Below the pieces are notes generated by a model. That model was not told the origin of the DNA. It searched no databases and saw nothing but the letters and a program-made list of their open reading frames with translations. Source: Synergistaceae bacterium (GTDB lineage: Bacteria; Synergistota; Synergistia; Synergistales; Aminobacteriaceae). Taken from it: a stretch of DNA of 36,436 nt. How positions within the stretch are numbered: position 1 is the stretch's first letter; the number at the start of each line of letters is the position of its first letter. Of the stretch, positions 7,011 through 17,170 are shown one piece after another. The stretch is taken from NCBI GenBank assembly GCA_031267575.1, contig JAIRYN010000060.1:1-36436 (forward strand), given 5' to 3'. The position numbers were made by a program, and so were the translations under genes.

Positions 7011-8456
7011 ATGAACTTTGAATGCAAGCCTAAACGAGAGAATCGCTTCATTTCTCGAGTTGAAAAGCAAAAGCCAGTGGGAGAGAGAGTGAAGTCTATT
7101 GTCTTATCTTTATTAGAAGAACACTTTCCGAACGGCATACGTCCATACTCTGTCATCGATATAAATAAACTGAAAAGATACTATCGTAAGGCAGGTGAAA
7201 TTATTCCTCCGGATATGGACATATCTTCACTCTTGCAAGCTATCGGTATCTGGCACAGTGAGAAGATATTTGCCATTTCTCACAACAGTGAAAAAGGTCT
7301 TATAGGATTGCTCGAACGCCTTATTGCCGAGGGTAACCGATTATTTTACTATGATGAATTTTATGACGCCCACTCCGACTTTTTGCGAGAGGCGCGCATA
7401 TTCTCGTCAGATCTGTTAAAGACGATGTTATCGCATGTATTTCCGCTTTTACGCTATTCAAAAAATTATTTTTCAACAGAAAGCAATGTGACTGTGGAAT
7501 CCGAGGTATCGCGTTGCTATAAATCAGCAATTTACCTGTCATATGAGCAACTGAAAGCAAAATTGCCTTATGTGCCGCTCGAAAAAATCAAACAGGCGTT
7601 GGCGCAAAACAACGATTTTTTGTGGGTGTATCCAGGTATTTATATCCATACAAAAAAAATGGAATTTGACGAGTCCGAGCGCTATGCCACGGAGGCTAAA
7701 GTTGAGACTGAAATAGTTGAACACGGATATGCTTCTCTCGCCTTGCTCGACGTTCCAAATAGCCTCGAACTCAATCCCGAACTGTCAAAAACAGCTGTCA
7801 AGAATGGCTTGTTTCAACTTTTCCTTGCTGATCGCTACGAAAAGCGCGGTAATATTATCACACCGAAAGGCAAGCCGCTTAATTCCGTCGCCATATTTGA
7901 GCACTACTGCCTGACACATGACCATCTGACGTTGGATGAACTCTCCGCCTTAGAAAAGGACATCAATGGTAGCGTCCACAGCCAGGCGTTGCTTGTCGCC
8001 TATGACGTCATGGTGCGCGTGGATAAGGATGATTTTGTTGCCGATGCCGAAATCGACTTTGACGTCGAAACCACGGACAACGCGCTGGGCTTGTTTATCC
8101 ATACGGATGTTATTCCGCTTCGAACCGTAACGAGTTTCACTTCTTTCCCATACATCGAGGGTTATCGATGGAATCTGTTTCTGCTCGAAAGCTATTGCAG
8201 GCGGTTCAGTCAGCAATTCCAATATCAATGCCTAGTGATCAACAGCAGGAACGTCGGGGCAATTTTTCGGGAATCCGCGAGATTCGCCGACTATACCGAT
8301 GTGCTTGCTTTCGCCGCGGCAAACGCGGATGTGGAATTAAGGGAAAAAGAAGTCGGCGACTTTCTGTTCGACAGCGGTTACGTTGCAGCGAGAACGGCAA
8401 ACACGATTGCAAAAGTCACCGCGAAAGCACGAATCATAAGGGAAAGAAGAGTTTAG
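7011..8456 (+). CDS. First gene of the BREX island, unrecognised 481-aa protein with possible winged-helix domains
   Basis: ATG 7011 lies 10 nt after GGAG and the stop is 4 bp before brxP, so it is cotranscribed with the BREX genes. The product is soluble, with no signal peptide or membrane segment. Two stretches look like winged-helix DNA-binding units: about residues 40-92 (IRPYSVIDINKLKRYYRKAG to KIFAIS) and about 173-215 (YLSYEQLKAKLPYVPLEKIK to YPGIYIHT). The C-terminal half is mixed alpha/beta with a hydrophobic core (GYRWNLFLLESYCRRFSQQF). I do not recognise a named family. Position suggests a regulator or a recognition factor of this BREX subtype; both are guesses. Confidence 0.75.
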   Translation: MNFECKPKRENRFISRVEKQKPVGERVKSIVLSLLEEHFPNGIRPYSVIDINKLKRYYRKAGEIIPPDMDISSLLQAIGIWHSEKIFAISHNSEKGLIGLLERLIAEGNRLFYYDEFYDAHSDFLREARIFSSDLLKTMLSHVFPLLRYSKNYFSTESNVTVESEVSRCYKSAIYLSYEQLKAKLPYVPLEKIKQALAQNNDFLWVYPGIYIHTKKMEFDESERYATEAKVETEIVEHGYASLALLDVPNSLELNPELSKTAVKNGLFQLFLADRYEKRGNIITPKGKPLNSVAIFEHYCLTHDHLTLDELSALEKDINGSVHSQALLVAYDVMVRVDKDDFVADAEIDFDVETTDNALGLFIHTDVIPLRTVTSFTSFPYIEGYRWNLFLLESYCRRFSQQFQYQCLVINSRNVGAIFRESARFADYTDVLAFAAANADVELREKEVGDFLFDSGYVAARTANTIAKVTAKARIIRERRV

Positions 8457-8460
8457 AACA

Positions 8461-10830
8461 ATGTACGCATACACGCACGACGCGCAAACGGGTGGTTTGT
8501 TTCTCAATGATAGCACCCCATTGTTTTCCAAAGAGCCGCGCCCGGTGTATTACCGTGAACTCGATATTCTCGGTTTCAACGCGCATTGGAAATATGAGCA
8601 GCAAGACGAATTGCCCTATATGTGGGCGGAGGCGAATTGCTACTGGTACCGCGGACGTTTAGTGGTAAAAACCAGGGGAGGTTCTCTTTACACCGCGCCG
8701 GCATTGGAGTTTGTACTTGACGCTGACGGCGAGCGCGTTCTGCCGGACGGCGAAACGCTCTCTCCCGTCGACATAACCGCGATGATCGAGAAAAACCGTG
8801 AGCTGCTCGAAGTCATAGAACAAGTCACGGTGAAGAAGATATTTGACGTATATAAACGTTACCGCAAGAAACTGGATTGTTTCCACGTCGCCTTTTCGGG
8901 GGGTAAGGACAGCATGGTTTTGCTTGAACTCGTGAAGAAGGCATTGCCGAAGAGTGGTTTCGTCGTCGTGTTTAGCGATACGGGCATGGAGTTTCCCGAC
9001 ACATATGACGTTATCGATAAGATTGAGGAGCAGTGCCGTGCCGACGAAATAGAATTTTACCGCGCGGCGTCGCGTTTCAAGCCGGAGGAAAGTTGGCGAC
9101 TTTTCGGGCCGCCCTCGCGTGTGCTGCGTTGGTGCTGCTCCGTGCACAAATCCGCGCCGCAAACGCTGAAACTTCGGGAAGTGTTGGGCAAGTCCGAGTA
9201 TACAGGTATGGTTTTTGTCGGCGTTCGTTCACACGAAAGCGTAAAGCGGGATGAGCAATTAACGCAAAAAGAAATTAAGTATCAAAACCCCGACGAACTT
9301 GCATATATTGACTCTTATGACAAAATAAAGGGCCAAAGGGCTACGAAATCTATTTATGAATGGACATCGGCCGAAGTATGGCTTTATATATTCGCGAAAG
9401 GTCTGTTCATAAACGAAGCCTATAAAAAAGGAAGCGCGCGCGTAGGTTGTTTGTGCTGTCCTATGGGTAGTTCAAAAGCGGACTATTTTCAATACGTCAA
9501 TTACGCCGATGAGGTGGACAAGTTTACTCGCCTGATAAGCCTATCGAACGGACGCGAAAATATATCCGCTGAAGAATACGTCAGCAACGGTGGGTGGAAC
9601 GCAAGGAAGAACGGTCGCTTTTTGAAAGACAATCGACGGTGTTATTCCGAGATAACGGCAAACGGTTTGATTACCATCGAAGTGAACGAGCCGAAAACAG
9701 GCTGGTGTGAGTGGATAAAGACCCTTGGCGACTTAACATCGAACGGTAACAGGTATACGCTGGACTATGACGGTAAGTCAACTTCGTTTGAAGTCAAGAA
9801 GACCAATAAGTGTGGATATATCGTGACGTTGCCGGAACAGGTCGCAAGGGATAGCCCTGAATTCGGGAAACTATTCAGATATGTATTCCGAAAAGCCGCA
9901 TATTGCGTAAAATGTGCTACGTGCCAAGCGAACTGCAGGCAAGGTTGTATCTCTTTTAGCAAGGATGTCAAAGTAGAGGGTTGTATCCATTGCCATGAAT
10001 GTCATGACTTAATCGCCGGTTGCCTTGCCTATGATTCGTTAAAAATTCCAAACGGAGAAGGCGAAAAAATGGAAAAAGCAATTAACTGCTTTAGCAATCA
10101 CGCACCAAAAACGGACTGGTTTATCGGATTTTTTGGAAAGAAGAATGACTATCTTTCAAACAACACGTTGGGACCAGTTCAAAGAACGAAATTCAAACGC
10201 TTCTTGAAAGACGCGGGGCTTTTGGAGAGTGATCATTTTAGCGATTTCGCCGAAAGGCTTTCTTCTATTGGTTGGGACAGTGAGGTGGGGCTTGGGTTGT
10301 TGCTTGTCAACATCGCCTATAACCCACAGGTGGAATGGTACATCAAAAACCTCGACATCGGGCATGTTTATCCAAGAAAATCGATAGAGGATATGTTGAC
10401 GGCTATCGGGCAGAGCAAAGACAATATCGACAGCATAATACCGTCATTTAAGCGTCTCTGCGAACTCCCGTTCGGCACGAAGCTGAACTTCGGCACCGTC
10501 ACCGAAAAAAGACGGCAGATTGAAACGCTTGCCCGCAACAAATCCACACTCAAAGATAACCGTGTCGTCCTCTATTCGCTGTATAAGTTCGCGGAAGCCT
10601 GTGAAGGGTATTATCAATTTACGCTCACGCGTCTGCTTGATCACACGGTTGAATCCGCTGGTATCAGCCCCACGCGGATTTTTGGCTTCGATCGCGATGA
10701 AATGGAACGTTTCTTGAACGGATTATCCGCGAAGTACCCCGATTTTATCAACGCCGCGTTTACGCACGACCTCGATAAAATCACCCTTCGTGAGGATAAA
10801 ACATCTATAGATGTACTGACCCTGTTTTGA
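8461..10830 (+). CDS. brxP: BrxP: PAPS-reductase-like BREX type 4 protein with DUF4007 domain
   Basis: This 789-aa protein is the hallmark of type 4 BREX. An N-terminal region (1-135) precedes a PAPS-reductase/PP-loop domain with SGGKDS at 146-151, FSDTGMEFPDTY (171-182), RWCCSVHK (223-230), GVRSHES and the VGCLCCPMGSS cluster (328-338). DndC of DNA phosphorothioation shares this fold. A Cys-rich segment then resembles a ferredoxin-type double cluster (Cys482, 485, 488, 492, 496, 508, 511, 514, 521). From about residue 538 the sequence fits DUF4007 (FSNHAPKTDWFIGFFGK). The stop is 14 bp before the brxC ATG. The fold suggests activation or transfer of sulfur onto a nucleotide, perhaps DNA; that chemistry is inferred. 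Confidence 0.9.
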   Translation: MYAYTHDAQTGGLFLNDSTPLFSKEPRPVYYRELDILGFNAHWKYEQQDELPYMWAEANCYWYRGRLVVKTRGGSLYTAPALEFVLDADGERVLPDGETLSPVDITAMIEKNRELLEVIEQVTVKKIFDVYKRYRKKLDCFHVAFSGGKDSMVLLELVKKALPKSGFVVVFSDTGMEFPDTYDVIDKIEEQCRADEIEFYRAASRFKPEESWRLFGPPSRVLRWCCSVHKSAPQTLKLREVLGKSEYTGMVFVGVRSHESVKRDEQLTQKEIKYQNPDELAYIDSYDKIKGQRATKSIYEWTSAEVWLYIFAKGLFINEAYKKGSARVGCLCCPMGSSKADYFQYVNYADEVDKFTRLISLSNGRENISAEEYVSNGGWNARKNGRFLKDNRRCYSEITANGLITIEVNEPKTGWCEWIKTLGDLTSNGNRYTLDYDGKSTSFEVKKTNKCGYIVTLPEQVARDSPEFGKLFRYVFRKAAYCVKCATCQANCRQGCISFSKDVKVEGCIHCHECHDLIAGCLAYDSLKIPNGEGEKMEKAINCFSNHAPKTDWFIGFFGKKNDYLSNNTLGPVQRTKFKRFLKDAGLLESDHFSDFAERLSSIGWDSEVGLGLLLVNIAYNPQVEWYIKNLDIGHVYPRKSIEDMLTAIGQSKDNIDSIIPSFKRLCELPFGTKLNFGTVTEKRRQIETLARNKSTLKDNRVVLYSLYKFAEACEGYYQFTLTRLLDHTVESAGISPTRIFGFDRDEMERFLNGLSAKYPDFINAAFTHDLDKITLREDKTSIDVLTLF

Positions 10831-10844
10831 GGAGGAGCGACGCG

Positions 10845-13800
10845 ATGAATAAATACAGAGAGTATTTCGAGATAGATGAGGAATATTTCCCGGAAATCAA
10901 CGAATCGTCTATCAAGGCTGGCGTTGACTGGCGAAAGACTTTTCCACACAAGACGTTTATCGACCTCCTCAAGGCGACCGAGCGTATGCTGGCCCGTGCC
11001 ACCAACAACGACAAGAAAAGCATATGGGTCGAGGGCGCGTTTGGCACAGGCAAATCCCGAGTTGTCTGGACGCTGAAGAACTTACTCGACTGCTCCGAGG
11101 ACAAACTCAAGGCTTATTTTGCCGAATATCCCGATCTCCAAAAGCAGCCTGACTTGCTTAACAAACTTCTCGGCCACAAACAGGGGAAAATCGTAACGGC
11201 ATACCGTTACGCCTCCGGCAGTATCGACGGTGACCGCGCGCTTATCAGGACGGTATACGAAAGCGTGACAAAGGCTCTTCGTAACGCTGGCGTCGCGTAC
11301 AAAGGCGAGAACACTCTTCGCGGCGGCATCGCGACGTGGCTTTCCGACGAAGTTCATAAGGATTTCTTCAATAAATTGATATTAAAAGCAGAGTACAGAG
11401 GACTGGGCAGCTTTGCCGGGAAAACAGTCGAGGACATTATTGCGAGATTGAATAATCTCAACGCCGAAGTTGACGCCTTGATCAACGATATTTTCATTGT
11501 GGCCAACAAAGAGGGCATAACCGCGCTTTCCACAAGTATGGATGATCTCATTGCCTGGCTCACTGACGTCATCGATCAAAACAACCTCAAAGCAATCGTC
11601 CTCGTTTGGGATGAATTTTCAGCATACTTCAAGAAAAACCACACATCACTCGACGAGTTTCAGAAGCTTGCGGAATTTTCCAACTTCAAACCATTTTATT
11701 TAATGATCGTAACACATCAATCCGGCAGTATCTTCAGCGATACTGACCAGACGGGGAAAATTATTCGTGATCGCTTTGTCCGCAAAAATATAGAATTGCC
11801 CGATTCCATCGCGTTCGACCTCATCAAACATGCGTTGAAAGTGAAAGAAGCGGCAAAAGGTATATGGGACGGACTTGCTGACGACCTAAATGACCGCGTT
11901 AAGTTTTCGCGGCAAGAGGTATCGAATGCTGTACAAGTACATGAGGACGTGTTGAAAGGAATGCTGCCGATTCACCCGTTCGCGGCGCTGCTCCTCAAGA
12001 ACATATCGAGCGCCTTCGCTTCCAATCAGCGTAGTATGTTCAACTTTATCAAGAACGCCGAAACGGAAAACCTACAGGCGTTCCAGTGGTTTATCAACAA
12101 ATACAGTCCCGATGACGCCGATATTCTCACCATCGATTTCCTCTGGAACTTCTTTTATGAAAAAGGCACGGACGAGTATGGCGCCGGAGTCGGCAGAATC
12201 AACCTCGACTCCATGATCCGTGTTATCCTTGACACCTTTTCTCAAAACGAGGGCAGATTGAGTACGGAGGAAAAGCGCGTCCTCAAGACCGTGTTGATGA
12301 TGCAAGCCATCAATCAGAAACTCCAGGGCAGCATAGAATTATTCTCGACGACCGACCGGAATATCGACTGGGCATTTGAGGGCACAGACTTAGAAGACTA
12401 CCGCGCGGTCAATCTCGTTAAGAAATTAGTCGAGGACGGTATTCTATATGACAAACCTATGGGCGGAGGCAAAACTCAATACGCTGCCGCCGCCGTTTCC
12501 GGCGACCCAGCGCAGATCGACGCCATAAAAAAGCGACTTGTTAATGAAACAAAAACCTGGTCATTGGTGTCGAGCGGAGACCTTGCTTCCGCGCTTTTCC
12601 TCACACCCCCGCTTCGTTGTCGTTATAACGTTACGCCTATAACCGTCGAGAATTTCACCGTTATCATCAACAAAATCGCCAACGGGCCGTCGACGCACAA
12701 AATACGCGCCGTGTTGTCCTTTGCCCGCGGCGATGAGGAACGGAATAAAATCCGCGGACTTATCAGGGCTATAATGAAAGATGAACATTATGATGAACGT
12801 TATAAAGACCTTGTTTTTGTTGACGCTTCCACGGTTCTGGGACAAGAGTGTTTTGAGCGATGGGTTGAGTGCGCCGCGAATGAAGAATATTGGAGGCCGA
12901 AAGATGGTAAACTCGCCGACGAAATGTCCCGCAACGTGAAAGCGATACTTGAGGATTGGCGGACAAAAGTCGCCGGCGGTTTGTTTACCGTTTATTCGGA
13001 GTTCGCGAAAACAGGCGAGCCGTATGGAAGCGCTTCCGCCGTTCTCACAGCGTTGTCAAATATGGTTATCAAAAAATATCCGTTGTCCTTCGACAACGCC
13101 AAAGTTAGCGATCAAATGTTTAGTGCGTCGAATTTTCAGGCTGGTGCGAAATGCGGCATCTTGCAGACATGTGGAGGTGTGTTCCAACAATCCTTTGTGG
13201 CGTCGCTTATGCAGGGTGCATGGCTGACAGAAAAATACTGGGAGTCCGCGCCTACGCTTCCTCTTTCAAAGCTGAAACAGAAAGTTGACGACCAGATAAA
13301 AACCGCTTTTAATCGCAATGGGCAGATTGCGATCAGCGAGGTCTTTGACGCGCTGATGAAGAAGGGCTTTATGCCGTGCAACCTGTACGCCCTTTTGACG
13401 GGCTTCCTGCTGAAGGAATACGCTAATGATCCTTATCGTTACAGCGACGGCGATACCGGCGGCAGAATGAATGCCGAGAAATTGGCGGAAATTGTCAGCG
13501 AGTACATCAAACATAAAAATACGCCTATCCTGCGTTACAAGGAAAAATTTATCGAGGTGATGACCAAAGAGCAGATGGCTTTTGCGGACTTAGCGAAGGT
13601 CGTTTTCAGGATTTCCGACCACATATCTGTTGAACAAATAGCTGGCCATGTCCGATCCAAATTGAAAGAGCTGGGGTATCCAATTTGGTGTTTCAAAGAA
13701 ATAGACAACTACGGATTAGAGGATTTCATCGATAAATTCGCTGCGCTTGCCAATCCGAATAACGTCGGGGGCAGCGTAGCGACAATCGCGGCGGCAATCG

Positions 13801-15014
13801 GCAAAATGGCGCGCGAGACGCCGACAGCGGCGGGTAACCTCTTCGCGCTTCTTGACAGAGATAACGCACAGAAAGCGATGGAAGAATTTTTATCGTCCTT
13901 TGAAAATGGCGATCTCCCGACATTGGCCGCTGAAATAGGCGTTACGGACGTATTGCTTGACGTGAAACGCCAAGTAGGATCAGGCGAGGCGTTATGGCTT
14001 TGGGATCAAGAAACGGGCGAAGAAGAAATCCGTAAGTTGCTTACGGATTACAAAATCGTCGCCGCAAGCAACCGCATCAATACGAAGACGGCATCGCTTG
14101 CCGCTTGCCTACAAGAATGGAGAGAGAAAACCAAGTTTATAAAAATCCCCAGTTCGGCTCTCCTTACAGAAGCCCCCGTGCTTAAAACGTTCTTTCAAAT
14201 CTTGCGTGATATTGCCGCAAGTGGAGAACTGCCGTATGACAAGAGAGGAACTTTTCTCAAGGACATTGAAAACAATGCCGATGCGTTCACGAACTTTTTT
14301 GTATCGAAGACAGAGATTTTCAAGAGCGTTTATTCTTTCCACTTGAACGGATTCAGTGACAGCGAGATTGAGACGTTGTATTCAAAGCTGCCGATGACTT
14401 CTTTCACGGCTGACAAATTTGAGTGCGAAAGGAATGTCGCGGCGCTCGCCGAAAAGATGCGGAGCGAACAAGGAAAATACAAGCTGCATCAATTGTGGGA
14501 AGAAAAGACTTCATCGAAAACGCCTAAAGAATGGTCAAGCAAGAACAAGACGCCTATCTTTGCTCTTGTGCCCATCGACCTTCAAAGTGATGCCCGTCGG
14601 GTGTTTGACACGATTAACAGAAACAATCCCGAAGATAAGGACGTCAGGTTCGCGTTTGAATTTTTACAAACGAAAGCGGCGCTTCTTGCGGATCTGTCCA
14701 ACGAGACAAAAATCGACGCGGCATTTATGCATAATATTGTAGGAAAATTTGTCGTGGTACTGCCAAATGCCGAAGAAGTGCGCTCCAGACTTGAAAATGT
14801 CGTACCGTCAGACCATTATGACTGGTATGGCAATCCAGCAGTGCAGCGGCAAGTCGAGAAATTTGCTCAGGCTCGATATAATCAGAATGGAAGTGAAAAA
14901 GCTCTCGAAAGAATCGAAAAGATGGACGCCCGTAAAGCGAAAGAATACCTTAAGAGATTGATCAAGGATAATATAAATGTAGGAATTGAAATTATATCGG
15001 AAGAAGGAAACTAG
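10845..15014 (+). CDS. brxC: BrxC/PglY-family large ATPase of the BREX system
   Basis: The 1389-aa product has a P-loop GAFGTGKS at residues 64-71 and a Walker B-like strand IVLVWDEF at 251-258, as in BrxC/PglY ATPases of about 1200-1400 aa. The C-terminal two-thirds is helical without recognisable catalytic motifs. ATG 10845 is chosen because GAGGAGG stands 10 bp upstream; an in-frame TTG at 10827 overlaps the brxP stop and is less likely. The stop is followed after 2 bp by pglZ. BrxC is a core component of all BREX types and probably assembles as a multimer with PglZ and the modification module. Confidence 0.92.
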   Translation: MNKYREYFEIDEEYFPEINESSIKAGVDWRKTFPHKTFIDLLKATERMLARATNNDKKSIWVEGAFGTGKSRVVWTLKNLLDCSEDKLKAYFAEYPDLQKQPDLLNKLLGHKQGKIVTAYRYASGSIDGDRALIRTVYESVTKALRNAGVAYKGENTLRGGIATWLSDEVHKDFFNKLILKAEYRGLGSFAGKTVEDIIARLNNLNAEVDALINDIFIVANKEGITALSTSMDDLIAWLTDVIDQNNLKAIVLVWDEFSAYFKKNHTSLDEFQKLAEFSNFKPFYLMIVTHQSGSIFSDTDQTGKIIRDRFVRKNIELPDSIAFDLIKHALKVKEAAKGIWDGLADDLNDRVKFSRQEVSNAVQVHEDVLKGMLPIHPFAALLLKNISSAFASNQRSMFNFIKNAETENLQAFQWFINKYSPDDADILTIDFLWNFFYEKGTDEYGAGVGRINLDSMIRVILDTFSQNEGRLSTEEKRVLKTVLMMQAINQKLQGSIELFSTTDRNIDWAFEGTDLEDYRAVNLVKKLVEDGILYDKPMGGGKTQYAAAAVSGDPAQIDAIKKRLVNETKTWSLVSSGDLASALFLTPPLRCRYNVTPITVENFTVIINKIANGPSTHKIRAVLSFARGDEERNKIRGLIRAIMKDEHYDERYKDLVFVDASTVLGQECFERWVECAANEEYWRPKDGKLADEMSRNVKAILEDWRTKVAGGLFTVYSEFAKTGEPYGSASAVLTALSNMVIKKYPLSFDNAKVSDQMFSASNFQAGAKCGILQTCGGVFQQSFVASLMQGAWLTEKYWESAPTLPLSKLKQKVDDQIKTAFNRNGQIAISEVFDALMKKGFMPCNLYALLTGFLLKEYANDPYRYSDGDTGGRMNAEKLAEIVSEYIKHKNTPILRYKEKFIEVMTKEQMAFADLAKVVFRISDHISVEQIAGHVRSKLKELGYPIWCFKEIDNYGLEDFIDKFAALANPNNVGGSVATIAAAIGKMARETPTAAGNLFALLDRDNAQKAMEEFLSSFENGDLPTLAAEIGVTDVLLDVKRQVGSGEALWLWDQETGEEEIRKLLTDYKIVAASNRINTKTASLAACLQEWREKTKFIKIPSSALLTEAPVLKTFFQILRDIAASGELPYDKRGTFLKDIENNADAFTNFFVSKTEIFKSVYSFHLNGFSDSEIETLYSKLPMTSFTADKFECERNVAALAEKMRSEQGKYKLHQLWEEKTSSKTPKEWSSKNKTPIFALVPIDLQSDARRVFDTINRNNPEDKDVRFAFEFLQTKAALLADLSNETKIDAAFMHNIVGKFVVVLPNAEEVRSRLENVVPSDHYDWYGNPAVQRQVEKFAQARYNQNGSEKALERIEKMDARKAKEYLKRLIKDNINVGIEIISEEGN

Positions 15015-15016
15015 GC

Positions 15017-17155
15017 GTGAAAACCGTATCGGCGGAATCTGCTCTCGTAAATGTACGCAAATATCTGGAGAACGATGTCGTTACGCCGTTTGTCGTCGTC
15101 GTTGACGACAACGACGAATATTCCGACATTTTGAACGGCCTTAACACGCTTGCGTCATTACGCGTCAGCGACTATTGCGCCAAGAATGATTCATACCCGG
15201 ATCTTGACGCGCTTTGTGGCTGCATCTCCACGGTCACACAAAAATCGCTCCTGCTTGGATTGGGAGAAAGCGTCTCGTTCAGCGGCGATGAAGATGTTAT
15301 AGGAAAAATCAAGGACTTGACGCTTGCTGCAAAAGTAGTTGTTGTCTGCCGTGGGGTCCGCTCTACTGTGAATAGTCTTTGCGCGGATGACAAAAAATTT
15401 GACGGCAGGAGGATATGCTTTCTGAAATCAGGAGTAAACTATGAAATTATAAAATTCCCACCTTCACTTGAGGTGACGGCAATAAGCGGGTTCAAAGAAC
15501 TGCTTTGCCGTTTAGAAAACGGGGGAAGCGGCGCCTTGTATGTTAAAACCTCTTTGCCTCTTAACAACACCAAAGAGATTTGTTCAGCGTATGAAGCGAT
15601 TCGGCAAATAGAACCCACCTTTATGGTTGAGCAAGCTTGTCTGCCGGACAATCTTTGGACGAAATTTCTTGCCGATAGAAACCTCGAAGGATTCGACCTT
15701 TTTCATTGGCGCAGTTTTCTCAAACTGAAACTGGAACCGCCAACGAACGTATATCTTAAACACGTTGCGGACACATCCACCGGCTATAGCGCGTATAAAA
15801 AACGAGTTTTCTGCGCGCTGTTGGACTTTGCGACGAGCGACAAGCAGTTTTCTGAAATGTACACCGCCCGGAAAACCTTATTAAAGGATGTCAGGGACAG
15901 CGATATTGCTGAATATATTGCAGAAACGCAGGTCAAAGACAGTGACCGAATCTATTATTTGACTGACAATACGAAGGCAGAACGGCAAGCCGTCATTAAA
16001 TCCTTGAAGGACGTTATAGTCATTCCTGATGCCCTAAAAGATATATGCCCCGCATTGTATGATTATCTCTGCGATTTTTCATTCACGGGAGAGAAAGGCG
16101 CGTTGCTTTCCTGCTATTTTGCGGAGTATAAGCGTCTAAAGCTCACTAATAGACTCACGCCGGAATTCCATCAACAAGTGCTGGATTTAGCTATTGACGG
16201 AAGCCGTCCGTATAACAGCTTGAAAACGCGCGGAGCGGTTCTCGACAACCTTGGCAAGGAAAACACGGCATTATACTGGATCGATGCGCTTGGCGTGGAA
16301 TACCTTGGCTACATTCAAAGCCGTGCGAGTGTTCTCGGATTGAAAATTATGATTCACGTTGTCCGCGCCAATCTTCCGACCATTACGTCTTTTAACAATG
16401 ACTTTTATGAGGCATGGATCGGCGATAAAGCGCAGACTAAAGCTTTGGATAAAATCAAACATGAAGGCGAACAAGGTTTCGACTATCAAACGATAAAAAC
16501 TCCCGTTTATTTGGCGGAAGAACTTCGTATAATCGACGATGCTCTGGATTGGGCAAAAACAAAGCTCACCGGGAAAAATGCGGATAAGGTGGTTCTTATC
16601 TCCGACCACGGCGCGAGTCGTCTCGCTGTCACTAATGAACAAGAATGCAAATGGGAAATGACGTCTAAAGGCGAACATTCAGGACGTTGCTGTCCTTGCA
16701 ACGAAGCAGATGTAAAATCTGAATACGCCACTGAAGAGAACGGCTTCTGGGTTCTTGCCAACTACGACCGTTTCAAAGGCGGCCGCAAAGCAAGCATTGA
16801 AGTTCACGGCGGGGCAACTCTTGAAGAGGTCGTTATCCCGCTTATCGAAATTGAATTGTTCGATACTAAAATTGAGGTGAGCAACACCACGCCTGTAACT
16901 ACTGCGAGTTACAAGAAAAACGCTGAAATCATACTTTTCAGTAAGAGTGCATTAAATAACGTCTCTATCCAAGTTATCGGGCGACGGTACTACGCGGAAA
17001 CAATCGGCAATAACAAGCACAAGGTAACATTCTCCGATATAAAAAGGTCTGGAAAACACGTCGCCGACGTATTCGAGGGAGATAGCTTAATCGGGAAGGT
17101 AGAGTTTGAAATCCAACGCGAAAGCGGAAAAACAAACGACTCCGACTGGTTTTAA
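15017..17155 (+). CDS. pglZ: PglZ, alkaline-phosphatase-fold BREX core protein
   Basis: PglZ is the marker protein of BREX, a predicted metallo-phosphatase/phosphodiesterase of the alkaline phosphatase superfamily. In this 712-aa protein the family motifs are YWIDALGVEYL (from residue 420) and LISDHGASRLAV (from 527), with Asp and His as likely metal ligands. The conserved GEHSGRCC segment (552-559) is also present. The GTG start at 15017 lies 2 bp after the brxC stop and has a weak ribosome site (GGAAAC upstream), so coupling to brxC is likely. The N-terminal half is unmatched, as is common in the family. Confidence 0.92.
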   Translation: MKTVSAESALVNVRKYLENDVVTPFVVVVDDNDEYSDILNGLNTLASLRVSDYCAKNDSYPDLDALCGCISTVTQKSLLLGLGESVSFSGDEDVIGKIKDLTLAAKVVVVCRGVRSTVNSLCADDKKFDGRRICFLKSGVNYEIIKFPPSLEVTAISGFKELLCRLENGGSGALYVKTSLPLNNTKEICSAYEAIRQIEPTFMVEQACLPDNLWTKFLADRNLEGFDLFHWRSFLKLKLEPPTNVYLKHVADTSTGYSAYKKRVFCALLDFATSDKQFSEMYTARKTLLKDVRDSDIAEYIAETQVKDSDRIYYLTDNTKAERQAVIKSLKDVIVIPDALKDICPALYDYLCDFSFTGEKGALLSCYFAEYKRLKLTNRLTPEFHQQVLDLAIDGSRPYNSLKTRGAVLDNLGKENTALYWIDALGVEYLGYIQSRASVLGLKIMIHVVRANLPTITSFNNDFYEAWIGDKAQTKALDKIKHEGEQGFDYQTIKTPVYLAEELRIIDDALDWAKTKLTGKNADKVVLISDHGASRLAVTNEQECKWEMTSKGEHSGRCCPCNEADVKSEYATEENGFWVLANYDRFKGGRKASIEVHGGATLEEVVIPLIEIELFDTKIEVSNTTPVTTASYKKNAEIILFSKSALNNVSIQVIGRRYYAETIGNNKHKVTFSDIKRSGKHVADVFEGDSLIGKVEFEIQRESGKTNDSDWF

Positions 17156-17170
17156 TGGGGGAGATTTATT

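Noticed and set aside
8461-10830. Assimilatory PAPS reductase or DndC of a dnd cluster
   Set aside because: The protein is far longer than CysH, carries DUF4007 and sits with brxC, pglZ and brxL. No dndB, dndD or dndE genes are present.
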